A stretch of 64,000 bases of DNA, taken from assembly GCF_017104715.1 (NCBI RefSeq), contig NZ_JAAGPI010000010.1:212086-276085 (forward strand), written 5' to 3'. Both the position numbers and the translations under genes were made by a program. A model generated the notes under the pieces. That model saw only the letters and a program-made list of their open reading frames with translations. It had not been told where the DNA came from and made no database searches. Every line of letters starts with the position of its first letter. Within the stretch, counting starts at the first letter, position 1. Source of the stretch: Burkholderia sp. Ac-20365 (GTDB lineage: Bacteria > Pseudomonadota > Gammaproteobacteria > Burkholderiales > Burkholderiaceae). This document shows, one piece after another, positions 17,382-25,100 of the stretch.

Positions 17382-17669
17382 TTACTCGCCGACGGAAAAT
17401 GTCTGCTGCGACGCGACCAGTTTCGGCGGCGGCTCGCATTTGCAGATGCACAGGTCGTCGCTCAGCGCAGCATGACGGCCATCGGGCGCCGTCATCACCT
17501 CGCGCGGACCATCGCACTTGATCTTGCCGGTGCTGTTGCACGCGGGACAGGCTACGTCGTCGCCTTCATGCGCGACGTCGCGGCCCTCGAGTTGAATGGT
17601 CGACGCCACTGCTTGCACGGTGCCGTTTGCCGTTGTCTTGTCGCCCGTCAGGATCAGGTAGCGTTTCAT
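17382..17669 (-). CDS. PAAR domain protein, minimal type
   Basis: 95 residues starting MKRYLILTGDKTTANGTVQA, with IQLEGRDVAHEGDDVACPACNSTGKIKCDGPRE in the middle, a Burkholderia-type PAAR domain. PAAR proteins cap the VgrG spike of type VI secretion systems and often carry a toxin. Here there is only a short tail (KLVASQQTF), so no toxin is fused. Cysteine pairs (CPAC, CIC) could bind a metal. No vgrG, immunity or other type VI gene lies nearby; it is an orphan. Upstream in-frame codons to 17825 are AT-rich and not used. Confidence 0.8.
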   Translation of the reverse strand: MKRYLILTGDKTTANGTVQAVASTIQLEGRDVAHEGDDVACPACNSTGKIKCDGPREVMTAPDGRHAALSDDLCICKCEPPPKLVASQQTFSVGE

Positions 17670-17799
17670 GTTGCGCATTCGCTTTTGAATGGATTTGCCG
17701 ATTCTACAAAAAAGCCAATCGATTAACCATCGAATGGATTTAAAGCGTTTTACACGTCGCCATTTAAGTCGATATATGCGATTGGCATTCTGAAAATCG

Positions 17800-17840
17800 G
17801 AAAAAGAAAAAGCCGCCGGGTTCATGACAAATCCGGCGGC
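17800..17840 (-). terminator. Rho-independent terminator of the 2-hydroxycarboxylate transporter operon
   Basis: Stem GCCGCCGG (17812-17819) with CCGGCGGC (17833-17840) around a 13-base loop, followed on the minus strand by a T-rich run (17800-17811). It lies 20 bp past the stop of the transporter gene at 17861. Confidence 0.8.
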
Positions 17841-17860
17841 TCGAAGAACGTAGCATTGGA

Positions 17861-19216
17861 TTACCTGAAATACGCCAACACCCCCAACGCAGCCATCACC
17901 GTCAGCGCTCCGCCAATACGTGTCGCGATCTGCGCAAACGGCATCAATTCCATCCGGTTCGCCGCAGTGAGAATCGCCACATCGCCCGTTCCACCCAGAC
18001 CGCTATGCGTCGCATTGACGATCGCGGCCTCGATCGGATACATGCCGACCAGCCGGCCCACGAAGAAACCCGTCACGGTCAGCGCCAATACCGTCGACAC
18101 AGCCGTCACGATATTGACCCAATGAAATGCCGTGACGATTTCGCCCCAAGGCGTCATCGCGACGCTGATCGCGAACATCAACGGATACGTGACGGCTGTC
18201 GAGAAGAAGCCGTACATGAAGCGCGCGCCGCCCCGCACGCGCGGCGACACGACCTGGAACAGTTGCGCCGCGACGACCAGCACGAGCATCACGACGGGCG
18301 CCGGCCAGCCGAACAGTTGATTGCTCAGGACGCCCAGCAGATAGAACGCAATGGCCGTCGAACCCGCCGCCGCGACCGATGCGACATCGAACTCAAACGA
18401 CGCCGGCCGTTGCGCGACGTCTTCATCGCTCGTGCCTGCTTTGGTCAGACGGCCGTTGCCCGTCCACTCTGGCCGGCGCGAGCCGACATAGCTCAGCAGC
18501 CCCGCGCAGCAGATCGCCGCGATATTGCCGAGCATCACGGCCGACAGAATCTGCGCGAATAGCGGCCCCTGATCGACACCGAGAATCTGCGCATAGCCCG
18601 CGGACAACGGCAACGCGCCCTCGCCCACGCCGCCCGCCATGATCGGCACGACGACGAGGAACAACGCATGGCGCACATCGAGCCCGAGTGCCGTTCCCAC
18701 GGCCGTGCCGACCAGCGCCGCCGCAACCGAACCCGCTGCAACGGGAATGAAGATACGCACGAAGCCTTTAATCAGCATCTGCCGATCCATGCTCAGCACG
18801 CTGCCGACGATAATCGCCGCGATGAACAGGTACAGAAAGTTCGAAGTCTTCGTGAAGCTCGTCACCGCCTTCACGACAGGCTCGGGCATCAGCTTGTAAT
18901 ACACCAGCATCGACGGAATGAAGGCCGCGAAAATCGACGTGGCGCCGATGTGGCGTATCCACGGAATGCGCTTCGCCAGCTCCGCGCACGTGAAACCGCC
19001 GACAGCGACGAGCGCGATGCCCGTCGGCAGATCGGCGGCGAGCTTGCCTTTCGCGGCCATCGCGCCGAGCACGGCCAGCATCAGCACATAAACGGGCAAC
19101 GGCAGCGAGCCGATGCGCATATCGAACACGCGCCACCACCAGTCGATGGCAGCGTGCGGCGCTTGCGCCCTGTCGCCCGACGACGTGTGCAGCGGCGTTT
19201 GCGTCGATGATTCCAT
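17861..19216 (-). CDS. 2-hydroxycarboxylate transporter family protein (CitS/MaeN type)
   Basis: 451 residues with about eleven membrane segments. Family motifs are SAGYAQILG preceded by GGVGEGALPLS, and GLGGTGDVAILTAANRMELMPFAQIATRIGGA near the C-terminus, the two re-entrant GGxG loops of the CitS fold. Members import citrate, malate or lactate-type 2-hydroxyacids with sodium or protons. The ATG at 19216 (MESSTQTPL) has GGGAG upstream. It is the last gene of a five-gene cluster with AtoE, amidohydrolase, CoA-transferase and CitE-like genes, which supports uptake of a hydroxy-acid fed to the CoA-dependent lyase. Confidence 0.87.
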   Translation of the reverse strand: MESSTQTPLHTSSGDRAQAPHAAIDWWWRVFDMRIGSLPLPVYVLMLAVLGAMAAKGKLAADLPTGIALVAVGGFTCAELAKRIPWIRHIGATSIFAAFIPSMLVYYKLMPEPVVKAVTSFTKTSNFLYLFIAAIIVGSVLSMDRQMLIKGFVRIFIPVAAGSVAAALVGTAVGTALGLDVRHALFLVVVPIMAGGVGEGALPLSAGYAQILGVDQGPLFAQILSAVMLGNIAAICCAGLLSYVGSRRPEWTGNGRLTKAGTSDEDVAQRPASFEFDVASVAAAGSTAIAFYLLGVLSNQLFGWPAPVVMLVLVVAAQLFQVVSPRVRGGARFMYGFFSTAVTYPLMFAISVAMTPWGEIVTAFHWVNIVTAVSTVLALTVTGFFVGRLVGMYPIEAAIVNATHSGLGGTGDVAILTAANRMELMPFAQIATRIGGALTVMAALGVLAYFR

Positions 19217-19253
19217 TGAACTGTCTCCCTTCGTTGTTTCGACGGCCACGCGT

Positions 19254-20618
19254 TCACACGAGCAGCAGCAAGGCTGCGCCATACACGAGCACGCCGACCA
19301 CGAACGTCATCACGGTGAAACCCAGCACGCGCTGCACGCCGATGCCCGCCATCGCGACGACGGGCGCGGCCCAGAACGGCTGCATCATGTTCGACACCTG
19401 CTCGCCCATCGCGACGGCCATCGTCGTAGCGGGAACGGATGCATGCAGCGCGACGGCGGCGGGCACGACGAACGGCCCCTGCACGGCCCAGTGTCCGCCG
19501 CCGCTCGGAATGAAGAACGTCACGATCAGCGAGCAGACATAGCTCCAGAACGGCAGCGTGTGTGCGTTGGAAATGGCGATGAAGAAATGCGAAATGACGT
19601 TCGGCAAACCGGTGGCATCCATCATGCCCATGATCCCGCCATACAACGGGTATTGCAGCATCATCGAGCCCGTCTGCCGCGCGGCGTTTTTCACGGCGTC
19701 GGCATACGCGAGCGGATAGCCATGCAGGATCACACCCGCGATGAACATCACGAAGATCACCGCATTCACCCCTGAAAACGCGATGTGTTCGGCTTGCGCG
19801 AGCACCACCAGCGCAACACCCGTCGCGCCGATGAACGCCGAGCCCAGCCACGAATACTCGATCCAGCGCGCGAAGCTCAGCTTGCCTGTGGGTTTTTCGC
19901 GTGGAGCCGGATCGGGATGTTTCTCCGTGTCGAGCAGCACGGCGTCTTCGTCGCGCGGCTTGAGCCAAGCGAGCACGAATGGCATCGCCAGCAGCATCGC
20001 GATGGTCGGCACCAGATTAAAGCTCGTGAACACCGTCGTGCTGAACGGCAGCACTTCACCCGTGAGCTTCTGCACGACGTTCATGGCGCTGCCCGGCGTC
20101 GACTGCGCGAGCGCGATCGAACTGGAAATGCCGCTCGCCCACACGACCCATCCCGAGAAGCCCGCCGCGACGATCCATGCGAAGTCCACCCGCATGCGCT
20201 TGGCCACCTCGCGCGCCAGCAACGCACTGACGACGAGCCCGAGACCCCAGTTGCAGAACGACGCGACAGCGACCAGCACGAAGGTCAGCGTCGCGGCCTG
20301 AACAGGCGTGCGCGCCACCGACACGAGCGACCTGAACACGCGCTGCACGATGGGCGCATGAGCGAACGCGTGACCCGTGACGAGCACCAGCGTGATTTGG
20401 AATGCGAACGTGAGAATGTCGAAGAAACCCTTGTACCAGCCGCCTACCAGCCTGCCGGGCGTCGCATGCGGCGCGAACATCGCCGACAGCAACGCGACCA
20501 CCGCTGTAATCAGGATCGCGAGCACGAACGGATCGGGAATGGTGCGCTCGAATAGCGCGATCGTCGCCTCGGTGAAGCGGGTCTTGCGCACGGTCGAGGG
20601 CGCAACGGTGGATTTCAT
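19254..20618 (-). CDS. AtoE-type short-chain fatty acid transporter
   Basis: 454 residues with about eleven membrane segments. It matches the AtoE family: FERTIPDPFVLAILITAVVALLSAMF at the start, VVSALLAREVAKRMRVDFAWIVAAGFSGWVVWASGISSSIAL in the middle and FFIPSGGGHWAVQGPFVVPAA with GEQVSNMMQPFWAAPVVA near the end. Members carry short-chain acids such as acetoacetate or butyrate. The ATG at 20618 follows GGAG; a GTG one codon upstream is possible. Two unrelated carboxylate carriers in one operon is unusual and suggests one takes up substrate and the other an alternative or product. Confidence 0.87.
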   Translation of the reverse strand: MKSTVAPSTVRKTRFTEATIALFERTIPDPFVLAILITAVVALLSAMFAPHATPGRLVGGWYKGFFDILTFAFQITLVLVTGHAFAHAPIVQRVFRSLVSVARTPVQAATLTFVLVAVASFCNWGLGLVVSALLAREVAKRMRVDFAWIVAAGFSGWVVWASGISSSIALAQSTPGSAMNVVQKLTGEVLPFSTTVFTSFNLVPTIAMLLAMPFVLAWLKPRDEDAVLLDTEKHPDPAPREKPTGKLSFARWIEYSWLGSAFIGATGVALVVLAQAEHIAFSGVNAVIFVMFIAGVILHGYPLAYADAVKNAARQTGSMMLQYPLYGGIMGMMDATGLPNVISHFFIAISNAHTLPFWSYVCSLIVTFFIPSGGGHWAVQGPFVVPAAVALHASVPATTMAVAMGEQVSNMMQPFWAAPVVAMAGIGVQRVLGFTVMTFVVGVLVYGAALLLLV

Positions 20619-20685
20619 CACGTGTCTCCGGTTTGGAATGCGCCCATTCGTCGGTTGGGCTTTGTGTAATCGGTGGGCGGTCTCT

Positions 20686-21522
20686 TCAGCTCGCGAATCC
20701 GTATGAGCTCGCCGCGTTGTCGACGAGAATGCGGTTGCGCGTCGCCGTATCGCTCGTCCATTCGCCGAGCAGATCGAGCAGCATGGGATCGTCGGGCTTG
20801 TGCGTCTCCGTCACGTGCGGCCAGTCGCTGCCCCACACCAGTCGATGCGGCACGGCTGATACCCATGCGCGTGCTGTCGGCGCAACGTCGGCATAACGGC
20901 AATCGCGTCCGTCGCGCGAATCGAGATACGGACCGGACAGCTTGATCCATGCACGGCCTGCATCGGCGAGATGGCGCACGACGGGAAACGCCGCGTGCGC
21001 TGCGCCATCGGGTAGCGGAAGACGCGCGCAGTGATCGAACACGATCGTCGACGGCAAACGCCCGAGCAGCGCCTGATGCTCGACGATCTGCGCGGCGGTC
21101 CAATGAAGCTGCACATGCCAGCCGAGTTCCGCCACGCGGTTGGCCAGCGGTTCCACCATGTCGAAACCGACCACCGCGTTCGACGGCGTGTAAAGCGTGA
21201 AGCGGATGCCGCGAATGCCGCCTGCGTGCAGCGCTTCGAGTTCGGCGTCCGTCACGTCGGGACGCACGACAGCGACACCGCGCGCATTCGCGATACCCAG
21301 CTGACGGATTGCATCGAGCGTGACGGCGTTGTCGGTGCCATACACGCGCGGCGTGACGATCACCACCCGTTGCGTGCCGATGCGCGCCTGCACCTTGCGA
21401 TACGCGTCGACATCCGCTGCATCGACGAAACCGGGTGCATCCGCATTCGCGAGAAACGCGCGGTCATAGATGTGGATGTGCGAATCGCAAGCGCCAGGCG
21501 GCGTGTGTCCTTTAGCGTCCAT
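20686..21522 (-). CDS. Amidohydrolase family protein (2-pyrone-4,6-dicarboxylate lactonase-like)
   Basis: 278 residues in a TIM-barrel amidohydrolase. Metal or catalytic motifs are CDSHIHIYD (HxH) at the start, QLHWTAAQI, IVFDHCARLPLPDG in the middle and LVWGSDWPHVTETHKPDD with the conserved Asp near the end, as in LigI-like lactonases. Members open lactones or hydrolyse related ring or ester bonds without always needing a metal. GGGAG precedes the ATG at 21522. Within this operon it may hydrolyse a lactone form of the substrate before CoA transfer; this is inference. Confidence 0.82.
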   Translation of the reverse strand: MDAKGHTPPGACDSHIHIYDRAFLANADAPGFVDAADVDAYRKVQARIGTQRVVIVTPRVYGTDNAVTLDAIRQLGIANARGVAVVRPDVTDAELEALHAGGIRGIRFTLYTPSNAVVGFDMVEPLANRVAELGWHVQLHWTAAQIVEHQALLGRLPSTIVFDHCARLPLPDGAAHAAFPVVRHLADAGRAWIKLSGPYLDSRDGRDCRYADVAPTARAWVSAVPHRLVWGSDWPHVTETHKPDDPMLLDLLGEWTSDTATRNRILVDNAASSYGFAS

Positions 21523-21549
21523 GTGTGTCTCCCTTTTTCGGCGAGCCCG

Positions 21550-22755
21550 CTATAGCACAGCCCGCTTTTCGCGAAGACGTTCGATCTCGGCATCGGAACA
21601 GCCTGCATCGCGCAGCACCGCATCCGAATGCTCGCCGAACGCAGGCGCCGCGAACGGTTCGGGCAACGGCGTCGAACCGAAGCGCACGGGATGCCTGAAG
21701 CCGCGATAGCGGCCCACGCCCGGATACTCGAACTCCGTCACCATGTCTTCCGCGAGCACCTGCGGATGATCGAACATGTCTTCGATGCCGCGCGCCGCGG
21801 CGCACGGCACCGCATCGCCGAAGTGCGCTTCCCATTCGAGCGCGGTGCGCGCCTGCAGCGCGTCGCGCAGCTTCGGCACGATCTCGTCGTGATGCATCGC
21901 GCGCTTGCGCACCGTGTCGTAACGTTCATTGTCGGCAAGGTCCATCAGGCTCGTCTTCTCGCACAGCGCCTGCCAGAAGTGCGGCGTATTGGCGGACAGA
22001 TACAGATACCCTTCGCGCGTCGGATGAATGCCCGTGATGCCGCCCGAGCGCATGTCACGTCCGATGTCTTTCGGCTCGTCGTCGGCCCAGATCATGCGGG
22101 CCGATTGCATCGCCAGCGCGCTGCGCAGCAACGACACGCCGACGTATTGCCCCGCCCCGCTGCGCTCACGCTCGAACAAGGCCGACGACACGCCCGCAGC
22201 GACCAGCGCGGCTGCGTAGTAATCGACCACCGAGCCATAGACGATTTCGGGCGGCCCATCATGACGGCCTTGCAGCGCGCAGATGCCTGTCATCGTTTGC
22301 AGCACCTGGTCGTAGCCGGCCTTGTCGCGATACGGGCCCGTTTCGCCATAGCCCGTCACCGCGCAATAGATGAGCCGCGGGTTCACGTCGCGCAACTGCT
22401 CGTAGCCGATGCCGAGCCGCTCCGGCACGCCCGGACGGAAGTTGTGGACGAGGACATCGGCCGACTTCACGAGGCGCAGCATTACGTCGAGCGCTTCGGC
22501 CTGCTTCAGGTCCAGCGCAAGACCGCGCTTGCCGCGATTCACGCCGAGAAACGCGCGGCTTTCGGCTTCGAGCGTCGACGGATATTTGCGCAGGTTGTCA
22601 CCCGCGGGTGGTTCGATCTTGATGACTTCCGCGCCCTGGTCGGCGAGCAGCGTGCAGCCGTACGGCCCCGCGATGTAGGCGCTCAGATCCAGCACGCGCA
22701 GGCCGGCGAGCGGACCTTTGCGCTGAGCGTCGGGTGATGCCGGTGATCGTTCCAT
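21550..22755 (-). CDS. Family III CoA-transferase (CaiB/Frc type)
   Basis: 401 residues. It opens GPLAGLRVLDLSAYIAGPYGCTLLADQGAEVIKIEPPAGDNLR, the diagnostic CaiB/Frc start, followed by LGVNRGKRGLALDLK, VLVHNFRPGVPERLGIGYEQL and GSVVDYYAAALVAAGVSSALFER, where the Asp is the likely acyl-enzyme residue. It would move CoA from a donor such as succinyl-CoA to an organic acid. The ATG at 22755 has GGAG upstream. The CitE-like lyase gene is 54 bp upstream, and together they recall itaconate, citramalate and malate CoA-transferase/lyase pairs. Confidence 0.87.
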   Translation of the reverse strand: MERSPASPDAQRKGPLAGLRVLDLSAYIAGPYGCTLLADQGAEVIKIEPPAGDNLRKYPSTLEAESRAFLGVNRGKRGLALDLKQAEALDVMLRLVKSADVLVHNFRPGVPERLGIGYEQLRDVNPRLIYCAVTGYGETGPYRDKAGYDQVLQTMTGICALQGRHDGPPEIVYGSVVDYYAAALVAAGVSSALFERERSGAGQYVGVSLLRSALAMQSARMIWADDEPKDIGRDMRSGGITGIHPTREGYLYLSANTPHFWQALCEKTSLMDLADNERYDTVRKRAMHHDEIVPKLRDALQARTALEWEAHFGDAVPCAAARGIEDMFDHPQVLAEDMVTEFEYPGVGRYRGFRHPVRFGSTPLPEPFAAPAFGEHSDAVLRDAGCSDAEIERLREKRAVL

Positions 22756-22808
22756 CCGTGTTTCTCCAACTCGATTCAATAGGCGTGCAGCGACCGTGCG
22801 CTGCTGCT

Positions 22809-23711
22809 TCAAAGGGTGGTGCTGCCGATCACCGCGCGTTGCTCGGTCGTCAGCAGTTCGAGACGCGCCGCGTGTTGCACGAGCGACCTTGCGCGCTCGA
22901 AGAACGGCGGATCGATCATCTTCCCGTCGACGACGTACGCGCCCAGTCCTCTGCTCTGCGCATCGCGCGCCGCTTCGACGATGCGCACGGCGTGCGCAAT
23001 GTCCGCATCCGATGGACGGAACACGTCGTTGGCAAGCGCGATCTGGCTCGGGTGAATGCAGCTCTTGCCGAGAAAACCCATCGCGTTCGCGAGTTGCGCT
23101 TCGGCGCGAAAACCCGCTTCGTCCTTGATGTTGGCGAACGCCGAGTCGTACGCGAAGACGTTCGCCTCGCCTGCTGCGATGCGCAGCGCGAACATTGCCT
23201 GTTGAATCGCCGACTGCTCACGGCGCGCGATACCCAACGGTTCGAACAGATCGCCCAGCCCAAGCTGCAATCCGGCGACACGCGGATGCGCGGCGGCGAG
23301 TTCCGCCGCGCGCCGCAACGCTTTCGGCGACTCGATGTTGAGCAGCAGGCGCACCGGCACGCTGACGCCGTTCGCCTGCTCGGCCTTGTCGAGCGCAGCG
23401 GCGGCGGCACGGACGTCGTCCGGGGTTTCGGGTTTCGGGAGATTCAGGTAGTCGAGGCAGGGCTGGACCACGGCGTCGAGATCGTCGGCAAAGTACGGCG
23501 TGTCGAGCGCATTGACGCGCACGATCAGCACCTTTCGATGCTCGCGCACCGCGTTGTCGCGCAACAGCTCACGCAGTGCGAGACGCGCCTGCGGCTTGCG
23601 CTCCGGCGTGACGGCATCTTCGAGATCGAACGAGAGGGCGTCGGCGGCACTGGCGAGTGCCTTCGCGAACAGCTCCGGGCGCGAGGCCGGCACGAACAGC
23701 TTGCTTCTCAT
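22809..23711 (-). CDS. HpcH/HpaI aldolase / CitE-like acyl-CoA lyase
   Basis: 300 residues starting MRSKLFVPASRPELFAKALASAADALSFDLEDAV, the citrate lyase beta subunit/CitE-like signature with its acidic metal site. RVNALDT, LLNIESPKAL, LGLGDL and SCIHPSQI follow in family order. Stand-alone CitE-like proteins cleave malyl-, methylmalyl- or citramalyl-CoA to acetyl- or propionyl-CoA plus glyoxylate or pyruvate. No CitD or CitF is present, so this is not a citrate lyase complex. It is the first gene of the operon, divergent from a LysR regulator. The ATG at 23711 follows GGAG; upstream extension to 23798 would overlap the promoter. Confidence 0.86.
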   Translation of the reverse strand: MRSKLFVPASRPELFAKALASAADALSFDLEDAVTPERKPQARLALRELLRDNAVREHRKVLIVRVNALDTPYFADDLDAVVQPCLDYLNLPKPETPDDVRAAAAALDKAEQANGVSVPVRLLLNIESPKALRRAAELAAAHPRVAGLQLGLGDLFEPLGIARREQSAIQQAMFALRIAAGEANVFAYDSAFANIKDEAGFRAEAQLANAMGFLGKSCIHPSQIALANDVFRPSDADIAHAVRIVEAARDAQSRGLGAYVVDGKMIDPPFFERARSLVQHAARLELLTTEQRAVIGSTTL

Positions 23712-23771
23712 GTCTCCGTTCCACTTTCGGTTGCTCTTGAATGACAACCAGTCTACGGAGAGAGTTGTTTT

Positions 23772-23784
23772 AGATAAACTATCT
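23772..23784. promoter_or_regulatory. Probable LysR operator (AGATA-N3-TATCT)
   Basis: A perfect short palindrome, AGATA (23772-23776) / TATCT (23780-23784), lies in the 107-bp gap between the divergent CitE-like and LysR genes, 35 bp before the LysR start. It fits the T-N11-A type symmetry of LysR sites. A related TCTATC direct copy follows at about 23788. Seen by eye only. Confidence 0.45.
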
Positions 23785-23818
23785 GCATCTATCTTCAAAC
23801 AGTAGACAATCTATCGTT

Positions 23819-24733
23819 ATGGATATTACGTTTCTCGGCAATCTGCTGCTGGTGGTCGATACGGGATCGATGGCCGAAGCGGCGCGGCGCGTCGGCGTGA
23901 CGCCGGCGGCGATTGCGCAGCAGGTACAGGCGCTCGAGCGGGAACTGGGCGTGCCGCTGCTCGTGCGCGCGGGACGCACGGTGATTCCGACGGAAGCGGG
24001 TCATCGCGTGATCGCGCGCGCGAGGAGTCTGGTGCGCGAATTTGCCGATCTGAAGGCGTTCGCGCTTGAGGAAGAAGCGGCCGGTGAATTGCGCATCGGC
24101 ACGATTACTACAGCGTTGCTGTCCTTGCTGCCGGACGTGCTGGCCGCGTTCGCTCGCGGCTTTCCGCAGGCCAACGTGCTGATACGCGCGGGGACGTCGA
24201 TGGAACTGTACGAGACCTTGCAACGCGGCGATCTCGATGTCGCCGTGTGTCTGCATCCGGCGTTCGCGTTACCCAAGGCGTATGACTGGCATCTGCTGCG
24301 CGAGGAACCGATCGTCGTGCTCGCGCCTGCGCGGTTGAAGGATGAAGACCCGCATGAGTTGCTGCGGCGCGAGCCGTTTATCCGCTACGACCGCTCGCTC
24401 GGCGGCGGCAAGCAGGCGGATCAATATCTGCGCTCGGCACGCATCGCGCCGCATGAGCTGTTCGAACTGAACTCGCTGATGGCGATTGCGATGATGGTCG
24501 ATCGGGGGTTGGGTGTGTCGCTGGTGCCGGATATCGTGTCGCCACTGACGACATCGTTGAACGTGGCGAGGCTCGCGCTGCCGACGCCGACGGAGCCGCG
24601 GCGCTTTGGCGTGCTGTGGCAGAAGACGTCACCGCGGGGGCGGTTGATCAGAGGGTTTCTGCAGTGCGCGGATGGTGTGCTTGCAGATGGTGGCAACGGT
24701 GTCAGGAAGACGACGCGGCGGCGTACGACGTGA
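23819..24733 (+). CDS. LysR family regulator of the CoA-transferase/CitE operon
   Basis: 304 residues. The winged helix reads MDITFLGNLLLVVDTGSMAEAARRVGVTPAAIAQQVQALERELGVPLLVRAGR, with a standard effector-binding domain after it. It is divergent from the CitE-like gene at a distance of 107 bp, so it most likely senses the substrate or a CoA intermediate and activates the five-gene operon. The C-terminal tail (GVRKTTRRRTT) is unusually basic. Confidence 0.88.
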   Translation: MDITFLGNLLLVVDTGSMAEAARRVGVTPAAIAQQVQALERELGVPLLVRAGRTVIPTEAGHRVIARARSLVREFADLKAFALEEEAAGELRIGTITTALLSLLPDVLAAFARGFPQANVLIRAGTSMELYETLQRGDLDVAVCLHPAFALPKAYDWHLLREEPIVVLAPARLKDEDPHELLRREPFIRYDRSLGGGKQADQYLRSARIAPHELFELNSLMAIAMMVDRGLGVSLVPDIVSPLTTSLNVARLALPTPTEPRRFGVLWQKTSPRGRLIRGFLQCADGVLADGGNGVRKTTRRRTT

Positions 24734-24843
24734 AGTGTTATGCGATGTTCGAGCGATAGTTGGCCGTTGACCGTTTTTGACATCACACATGTGTGCGCGC
24801 TGTCTGCTCAGGATGGCTTTGAGAATCGCGCTCGTGCGAAGAG

Positions 24844-24877
24844 CGTCGAAGACCGCTGCCCGTCGAAGACCGCTGCC
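24844..24877. repeat. 17-bp tandem direct repeat
   Basis: CGTCGAAGACCGCTGCC occurs twice head to tail (24844-24860 and 24861-24877) in the gap between the LysR gene and the tRNA terminator. No function is evident. Confidence 0.8.
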
Positions 24878-24890
24878 AAATGACCGGCCC

Positions 24891-24935
24891 GAAAAACAAA
24901 TAACCCCGCAAATCGAGGATTTGGCGGGGTTATTT
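24891..24935 (-). terminator. Terminator downstream of tRNA-Ser
   Basis: A 12-bp perfect stem, AAATAACCCCGC (24898-24909) with its complement (24924-24935), is followed on the minus strand by a T run (24892-24896). It lies 12 bp past the tRNA 3' end. Confidence 0.85.
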
Positions 24936-24947
24936 CTGGCAATCTCG

Positions 24948-25038
24948 TGGCGGAGAGACGGGGATTCGAACCCCGGATAGGTTATTAACCTATACACGCT
25001 TTCCAGGCGTGCGACTTAAACCACTCATCCATCTCTCC
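24948..25038 (-). tRNA. tRNA-Ser (anticodon GGA)
   Basis: 91 bases including an encoded CCA. The acceptor stem is GGAGAGA paired with TCTCTCC, followed by G73 and CCA. The anticodon loop CTGGAAA carries GGA. A long variable arm (TGTATAGGTTAATAACCTAT region) marks a class II tRNA, as expected for serine. The T arm contains GGTTCGAATCC. It reads UCC and UCU codons. Confidence 0.95.
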
Positions 25039-25100
25039 GGCGGGGACGCGAATTATAGCAGACTCTTGCGCCCTTGCCACATCATCCGGAAGGCCAGCCG

